Below the pieces are notes generated by a model. It was not told the origin of the DNA. It saw only the letters and a program-made list of their open reading frames with translations, and made no database searches. Positions 9,161-23,769 of a stretch of 64,000 nucleotides of DNA are shown here, piece after piece. The translations under genes were made by a program, and so were the position numbers. The DNA comes from Monomorium pharaonis (taxonomy: Eukaryota > Arthropoda > Insecta > Hymenoptera > Formicidae), in NCBI RefSeq assembly GCF_013373865.1, contig NC_050469.1, positions 22,263,546 through 22,327,545 on the forward strand, written 5' to 3'. Position 1 is the first letter of the stretch, and the number at the start of each line of letters is the position of its first letter.

Positions 9161-12100
9161 TATTACGGGGTCTTATAACTTTTTATTAGAGGAAAAGCGC
9201 ATGGAATTAACTTCTCGCAGGGAATTAGCACAAGGAGGAAAAAAAAGTTGATCCTCATGAACTCCTCTTTTCTTTCGCATTGGCGTACATAAGCTATTAA
9301 TTTCATTATTAATTTTTTAAATTGTAGTCTTTCGGTAATTGAAATTTAATTTTTTTTTTGCTGTACATGATTTCTAATTTCTCTCATTATTGCATAAATA
9401 CAAAAGTTATAGAATTTCACGAAGAATGCACATCTCGGAAGAGGAAATATATGATAAAAAAGTTAATTTAAAACATTTTAGTATTTTAAAGTCTTTGTTA
9501 AATCCATTTACAACTGGATAAACGTGAATGTAGGGTTATTGAAGTAGTCATAGTAGTAGTAGTGGATGTTGTGCAACAAGGTTAATCTACAGTGAAGTAC
9601 AAAGGTACATCCCATGAACGATGATGACGTAGACATATGACAATCCTTTGATCTTCCTCCTACTTTCGCCGTTATAACCAACGTTTTGAAAGACAAAATT
9701 CAACCATCATCTTTCGCAATACACTTTATAACCGATAATAATGACTTTTTATAACCGTGCCTTTAAAACTACTTACAATTATATTTACGCAAATGTAAAA
9801 TTGACTTTACGTGGATTACGTCACGCTTATAATCTCCGATTTGTCGATAACAATGTACGTAGCGCAAAAAATGTACGATCCAAATATAAATTTCTTTCTT
9901 TGTTTATTAGCATTGTCTGTATCTAAAATTTTTGTAATTATTGATAGAAAAGGAATTAGAGCTATTCAAAAGATTGATATCGGTTCAATATCGAAATCTG
10001 TTAACTCCTTCATTTGGAACACCTAAACCGTTCCTTTCTTCTTTTTTTTTTTGTGTATGAATTATTCGAGAAAACGTTCGATCTCGCAACCGATAATACA
10101 TTGTTAGAAGTATAAAGATATACGGGAGGAAGGTGGATTGCATTGTATAACCGAGGTATTTGATTCGGAGAGCGAGAGCTACAAGCGTTTATTGAAAACT
10201 ACTTCTCACCGAGTCCATATAACATTCATATTGAATCTGCTGGAAAGCTGCTTCTCAATCTTCAGCGTGATGCGATTAAGCGATTCGAATCGCACGTGTC
10301 AGCGAAGCGCGTGAGCTCGCACGCGCAGGTGGGCGACAGTAATATATAAAACCTATTGGCGCGTTACGGCATCTGGCGATTCTAATTTTAACAGACGTTT
10401 TGCAAATTCTCCTCTTGACGTAGATTTAGCTGGGACAAATCCAGCTTGCTCCTTTTTCTTTGCAGGAAATCGAAACTGCTGACTCTCTGACGACGAAATA
10501 ACGGCTCTGATAAGCTCGAAGACTGTTTCTCTTCCAAATGTTTAAAATTGAGATTTTGAAATTGTAAATTGAGGCCAAACAATTTTTATATCGAGAACCA
10601 TAGTTCACGTCTCGTGTGTTATTGATATCACGAAAACGTTTTTATTTTTTTCTGTTTTATCACGTTTCTTACACTTCGTCATATTCATGAGATTTCAATA
10701 TAAAAAGAAGATATTTGACTTTGATTGACCAGACGATATGTATACTCGGCAAAATACGCGGTTGGCCGCAGTACGTCAATAGCTCTCATAATCATCTATC
10801 GGAAATCGATACACTACGGAGGTAGGTCCTTATAACATTTCGTCATTTCAAGGGTCCTCGCTCTCCTATTCTCCGTATCGCGTGCCATCCTGTGATGCCG
10901 AGGAGGCGAAACCTCGATGTGCGATCGTAAAACAGCGCGTACAACATATATAAGATCGCTAACTATCAGAGTGCATTTTCCGCTTTATTGCATCATTACG
11001 ATATAGCAAACTGTTCACAAGACACGAATGGAATCAAATGAAACTTAAATGTGCAATAACAGCCAATAAGTTCTAGGAATGTTTTCTGTAATTTATCGCA
11101 TCAGAAACGAATCGTAATTATACGATAAATCTTAATAAAAGTATACTTGATTTTAATTACACACAGCCATCAATAGCTTTTTTGCTATTCTAATCTATAT
11201 ATTTGTATCTACATGTGTTTCAATTATTAATATTTTAAGAAGAAAAGAAACAAAACAGAGCGACAATTAAAACGTATGACATATGTTCAGAACAGCTTTT
11301 AGTTTAGCTTAGTTTTTAGACAATTTTTAAGTAGCTTTTGAAATGCTCTTAAATGTTGAACAATTTTTCTTTGTAACGCAAAGCAAATGGTAACGTATGA
11401 AATTTAAATTAAAGTACAGTACACAGTCAAGCGTAATGTTGAAAATGCTGAAAGTGCTCTCGCTTTTTTCTTCACGTGTGTTTCAAATATAAGTATAAAG
11501 CACTGTGACGCACTTAATATCGCAAATGCGTTTTGTCGGATTAAAAAGTTTCACATGTTCCATTCAGCTGCCGAATGCATTATCATTCGCGTTACGTTAT
11601 TTTCGATATGAGCTATGATAAGTATGCAATATAGTCTCGTGGCGATTTATCACGATACTACGATCGCAATATATTGCCGAGGAATCTGACATTTCTGTAT
11701 CACGATGCTTGGATAAGCGATTTTCAAAACGCCGTCGTCGATAGCCAATTTTCCTCAACGACCCATACGGCACAATACGATGATGTATGGTCCAGCGTTA
11801 CGGCTAGAAAACGAGTGGATAAAGTGGATTACGCGACCGTGAATAATCTCAGTGCCGAGCGGGGAACGAAAAATCACCTCGACCTCCGTCGAAGAAGATT
11901 GACACGGCGGAATACGCGCCGTGAGGCTAAAAGGGAGTACCTTTTTACACGTCGACCGCAATATGCGCGCGTTACACCTTAAAGACTCACCGTAAAGCTC
12001 AATGGCGAATTGCCGTACGCGAAGTAAGCGAGCAAGCTTTTAAATCCAGCCTTTTATTGCTCTCCGTCTACGTGACGGCAATGAGACGCCTTCAATTGAG

Positions 12101-12619
12101 ACTCGCTCTCGCAGGGATATGGACTCTCATTTCTCCGACGCCTTGCCGATGCCTGTTTTGCCTTTGAACTAGCTGTTCATTGTCACATCTTGGCGCGATG
12201 TACGCGCGAAAAGAAGACAGAGGTCGCGTCCTGAGGAGCATTTTGCGCACGTCAGATTGTCTCTCTCGCGACCTGATTCGCCGACGTAACGAGAAATAGA
12301 TAGGTAAAGCCCGATGGAAGAAAGGGCGAGAAAAAGGTGCGACCGAGATGCGCTTTTGACACTCCGCGGTAGTCGCACGATCTTAATCAAGCTGCGAGAT
12401 GAGAGTGCTTGTCTTCGCTTCTCGCCTTCTATTCTCGTTTTATTTCATTCTTCCGCGGAAGGAGGAGCAAGGTGCCACACGGGAAAGAAATACGAGACCT
12501 TCAACGATGAAGGAAAGAAACAATGCCATGGAGCCGCGAGTTGAATATTAAAACTATCTTTACTGCTTGGTCGCGACTTTGAAATTATGGCGGTGAGCAT
12601 TCATCTTTTCGACTTTCAG
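9161..12619. other. Non-coding stretch with two TATA-like sites
   Basis: Mixed AT-rich and moderate-GC sequence. TATATAAA lies at 10343-10350, downstream of a CACGTG E-box near 10293. TATATAAG lies at 10947-10954, with a TCAGAGT 19 bp after its start, closer than the usual 30 bp between TATA and Initiator. Neither leads into a convincing first exon. Confidence 0.35.
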
Positions 12620-12756
12620 ACGAAAGTCCGAACAGTCGTAACAAGGCACTTTATTATCTCGAACAGAGCAACGAGAAGTTGCCACCAAAACCGACAGATA
12701 TAAATTCGTCCACGGATTTGGATTTTGTTAGTTTCGAAGAAGAATCGCTACCATGA
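12620..12756 (+). other. Candidate 3'-terminal coding exon, weak
   Basis: A pyrimidine-rich acceptor (CATCTTTTCGACTTTCAG, ending 12619) precedes a frame open from 12622 to a TGA at 12754-12756. An in-frame TAA follows at once. The frame encodes about 44 residues rich in Glu, Ser, Asn, Asp and Pro, ending FVSFEEESLP, like a disordered C-terminal tail. The same frame stays open upstream to a TGA at 12580. I recognise no family. No AATAAA is seen soon after. Chance frames of this length are common, so this is only a candidate. Confidence 0.2.
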
Positions 12757-15700
12757 TAAATAGCGATACGATATTTTATCAAGTTTTTCTTGATATAAAA
12801 AAATATCGAAAAAATTGCTGCAAGAATTTTAATTTCAAATTTAATTGTGCTTGAATGTATGTTTCAGTATATTATATTGAATTAATTGTGTTGAATATGC
12901 AGAGAAAAAAATATTTATACACTTTTTATTATATATATTAATGAAAAATATTATAGGTAAAGAGGACTAATTCCTTGACAAATTTTCGAGCAATTTTTAT
13001 TTAGGTCTTTCATACGACCGAAGAAACCTTTAACGATATCTTATAGACTAGTTTAAAATTTGATAGAGTAGAGAAAATGATTTCTGACCTCGATAATTCA
13101 GTATTTATGTCACGTTACACGTTATCGAAATGTTCTTCGTTCACCACTGACATCGTAATTTGTACGGGCACATATTTCCCGGACCTCCGCAATATCTTTG
13201 AACCGTCTAGTGGGAAATTGCAACGACAGTGATTCCGAGGCTTTCATTGTAATGAAATTATCTACAAAGTTGTCCCAATAGAACACAGTTCTCCAAGGTG
13301 ACGCGGCCCAATTTCGGCTTTTATCAATCAAACAATCAAAGAACGGCGCTAGCACCTCGCGGCTCTCTTTCTCGTGGAAACCTTAAAAATGTTTAATGAG
13401 AGTTCGAGAGGACGAGTTCATGCATTATCCGACGATCCCGGTACAAGGTGTCGCACTCGTACTCGCAAATTGCACAGCCATCCGTAGGCTAATTGAGTTA
13501 CGGCTCAATTTCGTATGCCACATCCCAGGAAACTTCAGCATTATCGGGTACCAGTTTTGCATACGCTGATTCCTCGCATATTCCGGTTTTCAATGAAGCA
13601 TTTATTTCGATCTGTTATCGAGATAAAATTACCGCACTTTGGACGAAGCGTACACCCGACGAGATTTTTCTATAAAATTATCGATTATAGATTTACGTTA
13701 ATTATTAGTTAAATCTCATCCGAGATATTCCAAACACGTCGAAATTTTTTCCGTACATAAATTCCTATGCCTTTTTGCGCGAAACGTGCAAGGAAAATCT
13801 TATGTGATGTGCTATAAAATGTTTCTCCGCGGTTATATTTAATCCTGACGTAACAAATTTTTATTGAAATACCAGCATTACTCAGTTTACGTCATACGTT
13901 ATTTTCTTCATGTTATTTAATGAAAATTTATAAGAGATAGATCAACTTTAATTCACGTCGGACATTTTAATGTACAAGTTTCCGCAAGCTCAGCCTCAGG
14001 AATTACACATGATTGTAATTCCTAAAAAATACATATTAAACATCGGAAACGTACGTATACTTGCAACTTTGTAACTTATGATATATTATATAAAAGATTG
14101 CACACTCACACACGTACACACAATCAGCTCCATTGACTTCTGAGCCTGTTTACGTATGCAACTCGCGTGCACGTGTCAGAAACTACCGGCGCTGTCTGAC
14201 CGCAGTTACGGGGCAACTACTGGCACCGATCAGACGCGAAGCGGAAGGAACGTCGAAGTAAGCGGAGTGTAACGGCGATAGCTGCTGCAGCAGGCAGCGC
14301 GGTAATACCGATAACTCAATCGACACGACTGCACCCGCGTACAGCGGAATCCTCGTTCAGCAGGATATCCCCGCGTAACAGGATACTCGCGTGCAGTGAG
14401 AGCTACTGCTCGCGATCGCGCGATCCGACTATTAAGTCTGATTAGGACTACGTCGAGGAACTCGTTAGCGACTTGTTACACCGATGCCGAGCGATGCTGA
14501 GCATACGCCGGCATTAGTTTCTGTCTCATCTACGAGCATCCGAGGGCGGCTTGGATTGAAATAATTGATTGTTACGGAGTGAAACGCGTGCCAGCAATCC
14601 GTAACATCTAAGGTCTCGCATATATAGTCGCTGTCGGTTGAATTAGAGATGTATGTCATGATTCAGAGCAGATATTTGTACGCGTATTAATGCGATTGAA
14701 GGTGCAACGGTATTAGGAGCGTCTACAATAAATAGAACGCTGTACTGAAACCTGTTACGTTAAACGCGTCAAAAAAAGGAACATTTAATGTTTTAGATTT
14801 TACTGAAATGGCAAGAGAACAATATGAAAGTTATAATATAAATTTGTGAACGTCACGCAAGTGGAACGAATTTAGTTGTTTTTGTTTGTTCTGCATTGAT
14901 GCAAAATATTGTTTTTTCATTTGCCAAAATGTATATATTTTTACGCGAAGCAGCCTTTAACATTGGTATGCGGATTACTATATGAAACGGAATTCATTAG
15001 CGGTTCGCATTTAGTTTAATAATTTCTATCAAAAATAATAGTGTCATGGAAATATTCGCTTCATTTCTTTCTTCTTTTCTCGAGAACTCGTTATTTCTGC
15101 CGAAGAAATTTGATTCAGCTGACTAAAAACGATTGGAGGATCATAATGAATATAACGAATCCGATTCTTCTTATTAATTATGAAGAAGCCGAAGAGCAAA
15201 AATGCTGAGACGTCAGACAAATCCATCGCCGGACCATTTTCTCAACGCCGTACTCTTAATTGGACATCACGACCATGACCCGGATAAAAATTAGAATACA
15301 CGGCAGCATTTCGTCCGAGCATTGTCAGGCCCTGCGTTACATCTGTTCATCTGTTCCCACGTAACACCATTGTCTCATGCAGACTTAGGATAATGTCATT
15401 TATGCGGTAAACGCGCAGTAGGATTGCGGGCACCTGTTATCTCCGCCGAGGGAGATGCGTACTGACCTAGTGATTGCCACGGTATGCATACGCATTCACT
15501 CTTGCATGCACATATCGCATTTACTTACAACAATGCGGCTGGGTGCACAAAGCATGGATGCGCGCAAAGTAATAATAAACAACTGCGAACGGCGCGCGGA
15601 GCTTTGTGACGGTCCCCGCAAAGTTTTGCGGCGCACGCGCGCCGGTTTCGGCCGCCGGTCGTTGCACAAAGCGAAACATAAATTCGCGGTGGAGAGCCGG

Positions 15701-16225
15701 TGTAAATCATATAGATATACACGTCGTCCCCGTCGTTGCCGCTGCCCTCATGATTAGTGCGCGCTGTTATTTGATATTAATTCAGCGTGGCTTAGCAACA
15801 CGAGCTCCGCGTTGAAGTAAGCAGCCGGTGCATGCGCATAAACGGTTTGCGTTCATTCAAAGGAATTGTCAGCGACAGTCCTTCGCCGGAGTCTAAATCG
15901 CACTGTATATCATACACGTGCATAGGTATAAACCCGGCTATTGTAAATTCCCGCTTTCTGCGTATGGCATTAATTCGATACGCGAGGGAACGCTGACTGT
16001 GAAACAGCTAAACGCCCCGGTCGTTAGCGGTGACAGCGCAATCACCGAAATCGTTTCCAATTAATTGTCGTTTTGAATTAATTAATATTGGCCTCGCTCC
16101 TTACTGCGCGCTACGTAGAACTTCTGTCCGTTCATCTCGCTTAAAATCTGAGAGGATACTTATGTTACAATAGATCAACAATGGCGAGATGTAAACTATT
16201 ACATAAATGCTAAAGAGTTTATTTC
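12757..16225. other. Non-coding stretch with a GC-rich patch
   Basis: AT-rich from 12.76 to 14.1 kb, then a CpG-rich patch at about 14.15-14.45 kb. The patch holds three imperfect repeats of the type CAGGATAyyCnCGCGT (about 14342-14392). A second CpG-rich patch lies at about 15.45-15.83 kb with overlapping frames on both strands. No gene, RNA or confident promoter is supported. Confidence 0.4.
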
Positions 16226-16244
16226 TCTCTCTCTCTCTCTCTCT
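16226..16244. repeat. (CT)n microsatellite
   Basis: A short pure CT run in AT-rich sequence. Confidence 0.8.
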
Positions 16245-19200
16245 TTTTATAGGATGTTATTTTACAGAATATTGCGCATGATATGAAAAATATTCTGTTT
16301 TAAATAGAATCTTGATCTATAAACTGTTCTTTTGATTTGTTTTATTTTAAAGCGTATGCGTAGGTGAGGTGTAATAATATCTATTAAAATGAATGTTGTA
16401 AAGGTTGGACAAAGCTCTTGTGACTTTTATGGTACTGCAGGTATGCAATACCATGTACATTGACCTTTAAAGGCCAAAACGTTTATTTCCATCTACGCTA
16501 TCAATCAATAGTAACGTAAATAAACAATGAGTAAATTTAATTAATATCAATACAGTTATTGCTATTTGTTATTTACTCTTCATATAGAATTCATACCTAT
16601 GTGTTTGATGATTGATATTTGTATAAAATTTTTTTCTTTACTTGAGATTTCTGAAAAGAAAACGGTTCGGAATTTTTATTCTATGTAAATAGTAAAATAA
16701 TTTTTTTAACCAATGAAGGATTTTTATTCGTACCGAACCTATGGAATATATACCGAAACTATGGAAAAAAAGCATAAAAAATGTTGTATCAACTCTATGC
16801 ATTTTATATTCTCTTTGTAAGTAATTAATATTCAATTTTCAAGGATCTATATATTCACTTAATCTTAATATAAAGCCCTAAAATGATTACTGTCTTTTAC
16901 ATGCTGGATTTTCCCACACAGCACCTCTGAAATTCGATCAAACCCTTGGGGAATTGTTGCGATATCGTAATTGTAAATACATTTACACGTGGTAATTACT
17001 GATCATATCGATCAAATAACGTCATTAACTTTCTATCGTTTAGATAATTTTTTGCGATAAAAGATAAAAGACGGTGCACCTCTGGAAGGTTTTATTTAAA
17101 ATGAAAGATATACGTTACATGTTTCGAACAGTGAAATTGTTTGTTAACGAATCGTGAAAGGAAAACACGTAATAGAGATTTGGATATTATCGATACTGAA
17201 GTTTGATATGATTGTCGTCCATTTGGATGGTTGTTTCAAAGCAATACTATGCAGTTAACAGTTAAAGGAGTTTCCTATTGGAATTTGGACCATCAAGCGA
17301 GCGAATGTTCAATTTATGAAGCATATTACATCTAAAGATTGATTTACATGAGTATACACAGCAAATACATATCAAATATTCGAATGGTATTAATTAATCA
17401 TATCAATCTAGAGAGTATCGCTTATTAAAGCAAAATAAATTTACTTTAAAAAAATTAAAAACTAAATACTTTAAAAATCAACAAGAAAAGTAATTAACAT
17501 TAATAATGTATCTCAAATTTCAGTTATAAGGTTTGTCCAAAGAAAAATTCTATAAAAATTTTAAAAAATTATACATGTATCAATTTATGCGATAAAATTT
17601 TAATTCTTATTGTTTGCTGAATTAACATTATTCTGGAATAAAAAGATTAGTGACGCGGTTTATAAATTATCGACGAAAAAGTTGGTACGTAGTAGCGCGT
17701 AGAATCTACAAAAGTTAAATAAAAGTTTCTGCTTATTGTTAAGTGCAAATGCACTTTTATGCGCCTCACTCGGATCGCAGGTGTGTTTCGCGTGCGATGG
17801 TACGTATTGTGCATGTGTATCCGATAACGCCAGGCCATATTATTAGGCACGACACACCGTTGGACGGCCGATCGGGCTCCAATCGAGATAATGGAGGGAA
17901 CACGGGCGATCACGCCCACGCGCGTGCCGAATATGCTCTCGCGTCGCTAATGCAAGTACCAAAACTACGGTATAATTTATGAGCAACGTTCCCCTGCGTG
18001 GAATTGCGATCAAGCTGCAATTGCTATGCCCGACGGCTTCGACTTGCGGCAGTTGCGCAATGCCAGAGCCGGCATCTTTCCCGCTTTCGATTTACGGTGA
18101 ACCGTAAGTGGGAAAATGAAACGGGGAACGTCTTCAGAAACATAAATTTGCGTCCTTGCAAAGTGCAAGAGCCATTTGTTAGCGATGGTTAATAAACCTG
18201 GACGTTCCTCACGTTTCATCCCATTCATTTTCTCCTAAACGCTAAGCGGTACATTATATTTATTCTTGTTCAACGTCTTATACGTATGTGCACGTAACTT
18301 TTACATAAAAAAAATGGATGTGAAACGCGGGAAACGTTCAGATTCACTAATGATTGTTATTAAGAATTTTTGCATCTTGCAAAAACGTAAATTTATTTTC
18401 AAAATTATGTTTGTCAAAAACGCGTTTACTCTTTCATTTATTTATAAACACAAGCATATAATAATCTAATTAATTAAAAGAAAACTGAAATAGAACTCTA
18501 GTTAATCTAATTTAATCGTGTTAACGGAGTTTAATGAAGCAAACACAATGCGCGGCATATTGTATAACCTTTTAGTAATTAATACATTATGCATATTATA
18601 ATTTATTGCGTAGTACGTGCGTAACTGCATTATGCCTCTGAAATTTTAGAAACTGTAGTTGTGGAGAATAAGCGATAATGAAATAAAATTTTTTAATTTA
18701 TTTACAAGTATATACCGCGTTAATAGTCTTAAATGACTAATAATAAATTGATTTTTGACTTTCGGATTTTCGTTTTTGGTCTTGTCTACTAATTGCTATG
18801 ATCTATGTGCGCGTGTGTGTGTATGTGTGTCGGCATGTACTTTAACTCGGATCATACATCTGGGGTTCTCTGCAGCTCATGCACCCTGATAGTGCTGACA
18901 CTATTGTTTAAGCTGCCGTGCTAGTTTAATTTTGTAGAAATTTTCAGTAAGACAAACACAAGCTTGCGAAAACTGGCCAGTGGTTGTTTCCCGCGTATTA
19001 TCCACCGATCGAAACATAAACTAATGTTTACATAAGTTAAATTAATTCAACACCTGTCTCACAATATTTAGCACGAGAACTATATAATAACCGTGTTGTT
19101 TTTTACAATAAGTACGCAAAAAGAGTTAATACGTAAAAATAATTATAATATGTTATTTAATTATATAATATACCTTGTTGGAATATATATATTGATTAAA

Positions 19201-22200
19201 TTTATACGATTTTAATCGTACGATTAATGTTTTTAATTTACATGTATGTATATCTTTTAAAATCTTGAATAATGAATTTTTGAATAATATATTATGCTTC
19301 AATATTTGCCTTAACGATTTATCCAGCTATCGATTAAAAACTAATTAACGATTAATTAAAATTAATAATTAATTGAATGCTCATGTGACGCAAAAATCAA
19401 AATGTTACGATTAACATTTTCATGTCACTGTTGATCTGTTCGCAACAATCAGTATCCACGTAAAACCAACGTTAACCTACGTTGTAGCAATTACAGAAAA
19501 ATAATTCGTTGCAATGTGACATGTGAGACTACTGACCCGTTTTGCGTCGCGAATCGTCAAAGGGACTCGATAAGGGACACAAAACTTTCGTACTGGCGAT
19601 CGTATCGCGATTCCGATATGACGGCACGAATCCGTGAAATGCGCGAGCGACGCCACACTAGGCACATTGTTTCTAAACAAAGTCACCCCCTTGGCACAAT
19701 GCTGAGCGTTAACAAAGGTTTCGAGACAATGCATTCGCGAAGGAAGATTGAATTCCCCGCTAATTCCGCTACCTTTTGAAAACCCTTCTAGGCCTCGTTT
19801 GACAAACACAAACGCGGCTTTTTACTTCGATTACCTCATTCTTGTATCTTAAAAAAAAAAAAGAAAAAAAAAGAAAAATGCAAAACAATCGAATACGCAA
19901 ACCAAGAAACAGGTTCGGCAATGAATGTTTCATTGTCACGTGATATTAATTGCGAACGTTATTAGCGATTATTAGTCGAATGAGACAAAATGGGACGTCA
20001 TTTGTTCAATGCAAGTCGATAAAATTAGAGTACCGAATTAATTTTAATTGTTTAATTATATTGAGTAAAAATATTCTGTTTTAACGAAGTACATGTCCGG
20101 CGCGTGTTTTTGAACTACAAGAGAGATATTTAAATATCCCGGATTTAATGGATTTTTGTGCCCTGCAACTGTTAGGATATATATTTTTCGTTTTCTATAT
20201 GAAATTAATAAACTACCTAGATTGTAGTTACGAATAAATGAGTTTGTCAAGCAAATACGCGCTGGTGGTACGAGGTAACAGTAAATAAGGCGATATTCGA
20301 GCGTGCCTAAGCGAGATGAAAACCTGAATAAAAACGTGGAATATAACCACCTTCTGCCCGTAAACGGCACGGAGGGAGGTCTCCCTCTGGATATTTGCAA
20401 AAAGTGCTATTACGTGCCGTTCAAAGCGCAAGTGTTGTCCGTGGTGTATATATATATTTTTCTTTCTCTTCTTATACGAGCATGACCTCCCGTACCGCAT
20501 AATATCTCAGCATTCTTGCTTTTATTTTCAAGTCCCTCTTTCGAGCGTTTTTTCCTCGACCTGAGAAAATGATAAGGGATAATCTAAACGAAATATTCAC
20601 GAGAGAGCACAAGTTACGTACGAAGCCTTAAAAGTGCGAACAAGAGGGCCGAAAGTTCAAGGCTGCCGAGACGCACCTGTCACGTGTGTTTAATAATTTC
20701 GCCTCAGACGCGAGAGATACCCGAAGCGATCTGAACTGCTGTTCCTCCTGGCGTTTCAGCGGGGTCTTAATGGATCAATAAAGCGCGCTAAGAGTATCAC
20801 CAAGAAGTCCGGGATCCCTTTTTAAAAGCCGGCCGTTGTACCCGCCGCGCGGGTGATACCGCACACTTTGTTGACGTCTCGCGGCTGACCCAGCGTTCCC
20901 TAATGGTTTTGAGGGAAAGTCACCCCTCGTGATCTCACCCTCGGCGAATGCCGAAAAGGGAAATGTCGATTTCGAACTCGGTCACCTCCGGCTTCCTTTT
21001 TTCTCATTTTTGCAGGAAAAATAACGAACGGAGAGCAAGCGATTCTAAAGCTTTCCATCGAAAGCGACAAGGGATGAAGAGAGAGATGATTGGCTGTCAC
21101 TGATATACGAGACTTAGCGTGTTCTTAAAGTTTCATAGCTTCAAATCGAGATTGATTGCAACTCGATGTAGATAGCTTAGGAGATGTAAAAAGAGAAGCT
21201 TGTTTTAGCTTTTAGTTTTAGCTTTAATCGTAAGTGATATATGTATTATGCAGAATATTTTCAATAATTAAAACAAATTGTTCTGTTCTAAATAAAAAAT
21301 GATTGCAAAAAATATCGGGTGATTTAATATTTTATTAATCCATTTTCGCCTTTTGAGAAAAATATATGTCATAAAATATTTACTTTTTTCCATGACATTA
21401 AAAACCTTGATATTTTCTTGTATAAAATTAATTGAAAAAAAATATTATCGATATAAAAGAAAGGTGTATAAATAATGTTTTAAAAAATGTAACTGCACCC
21501 TACATTATACATCTATCTCTATTATTTTTCTTATTCTTTTTTTAAGAGAATGTTAATTTACTTCTTTGTCAGAATCGCTTCGAAACTAAACTTTTTGAAA
21601 AAATAAGTCTACTCTAAAATGAAAAGATGCCAACCAAGCAATTTTCATAAAAGCACAAATTCTCACATCAACGAATCGTATAAAGTATGCTCTTTGAAAA
21701 TTATGCACATAGTAAATTATCTCCTAACTAATTTACTTCTATGAAACCAGCTTTTAAAATAGAAGCGTTTCTTTCTCCGGCTATGTTGCAGAGATTTTGA
21801 CCGTCTATCGTGAACGTTTGCAACGGATGCTATTTTCAGTGAATAACGTAAATGTTAGTACCGCAGTGAAATCATGCTTGCATCACGTGCGCCATGTGTC
21901 GCCGCTATGGAACTCATTCATTGAGAGACGAAATTTGGGGAATATCGCCGAAGTAACTTTACGTAATGTTTTGGGGTATAACATCATATCCTTGTGTATC
22001 CGTCACACACGTTGAAACTACACTTGTAACTTTGTAACGTGAGATCAATTTCGCAGCTATCCCTAACAATCATGATTTTCTTGTATATAAAACGAGAGTT
22101 GTCGGTTATATGATATACGATTGATGTGAACTCCCCGAGTTTTGATATTGTAGACACGTGGAAAATTATCTTCGCATTTATTCATGTTAATAACAATGCA

Positions 22201-22688
22201 TAAAAAAAATATACCTATTAGCCAAAATAATTTGTTGCACATTTAAAAATAAACATTATTTTACGTTAGATTTTTTACGCACAACGTAGGGATAACGTGC
22301 GTGGCATTGCTCAAGTACTACACGCACGCAAGTTCAATTTTTTATTATAAATAATGGCTAGAGGCAGCTGCGTAAAAATTTGAAAAATTAGTATAATTCC
22401 AAATGATAACGTTGCATTTGCGACGCAGCAGTTCTTTAGAACCAGCAAATTAATGCTAATATCTAAAACTACATTTCTCTACGTAGCAACGTAAAATTTA
22501 CGCCACGTTGCGCGATTTAGAAAATCTCGAAAATATTCCAAAAATTCGCGTAACAACCTCGAAAAATGTTCAAAACATGAGGAAAAACGGGCTCCGCTGC
22601 ATAAAATCGTACTTCACAAATGACGAGTGTTACATAATATTCATTAAAAAAACATTTGCAATCCTTTCTCCGCGATGAGAATGGCTCT
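16245..22688. other. AT-rich desert
   Basis: Long AT-rich stretch with a GC-richer patch at about 20.55-21.1 kb, a GT-rich run near 18.81-18.83 kb and an A-rich tract at 19851-19877. Frames in it are short and often overlap on both strands. No gene is supported. Confidence 0.5.
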
Positions 22689-22715
22689 CTGCAAATATTC
22701 GAGGAATATTTGCAG
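22689..22715. repeat. Perfect short hairpin
   Basis: CTGCAAATATTC and GAATATTTGCAG form a perfect 12-bp stem around the 3-base loop GAG. It is too short for a microRNA precursor. It could be a binding site or chance. Confidence 0.7.
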
Positions 22716-23769
22716 CCGAGGAGGGCGGATTAAATAAAATATCAAATGAAAGTCGTTATTAAAATCCGTCAATTAAATCGCAGTTGCTTAATTGGAGAAC
22801 GATCGCCTAACGACGTGCCGCAGATGTTTTAAAAAGCATTCTCGCGCTATGAAATCCGCGCTAGGCAAATTTAGCGAATATAATAAAACGGGATCTCGTT
22901 TTACGTTCGGAGGATGATCGATTAAAACGGTAATCGAAGAGCGGCGATACAACAAAACATAACATACGGCGCCAGATCTATACGTGAAATTAAATTGCAT
23001 CGCGATTAGGGCCGATTAAACGTTAATTGCAGAGTTTATGCCAATTTACGCACGTGTCCGCGGCGACGTATGTGTAATCGTATCACCGTATACACTGCAC
23101 CCGCAATCACAATGTCCTATTTCCATTTGTCAACTGACAAAATGTTTACTTGCAGAAACGCCCGCTACTCTAGCTGCATCATTTTCGAAGCGTATCGATT
23201 ATTAACGCTATTTGCTTATAAAAAATACTATACGATATAGCTATTTATATGCAAATTTAGTAATCAAAATGCCGTCACCAAAAGTCTTGATTTTTTTTTA
23301 CCGTAGAAAAATACTTGTTGAGATAACTTTACCTACTTTAAAACTTTAGTAATTATTATTAAGTAAATTAAGGCGTGTTAAAGCTGTAAAAGTCGTGTAT
23401 AAATTGAAATATCTTGTATTTGGCCAAAAAAGTAAAAAGTAATTTGGCCAAATCATTATTTTTATAATAATTTAACAATATTTACTTTATATATTTGTGT
23501 GTGCACAAATGTCTGAAATGAATAAAATATTTATTTTGATCCAATCTACTGAAAACCTACAAAGTCATATTAACTTTGATAATTACAACTATGACGAATG
23601 CAATACGTTTTCATATATTTCTAAAATGTGTCTCTCGCAAAAATTCTAGATGCATGTAGCTATAAACATATACAGTGGCGGTGACAGTAGTTCATAGGTC
23701 ACGTGAAAACTATAAATTTTTGATATCAAGATCAGAATTGTTTTCACAACAATTTGTTTTATTTAACTA

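Noticed and set aside
19851..19877. A-rich tract as a retroposed poly(A) tail
   Set aside because: No recognisable SINE, LINE or processed gene body precedes it and no target duplication was seen.
22689..22715. microRNA precursor
   Set aside because: A 12-bp stem with a 3-base loop is far too short.
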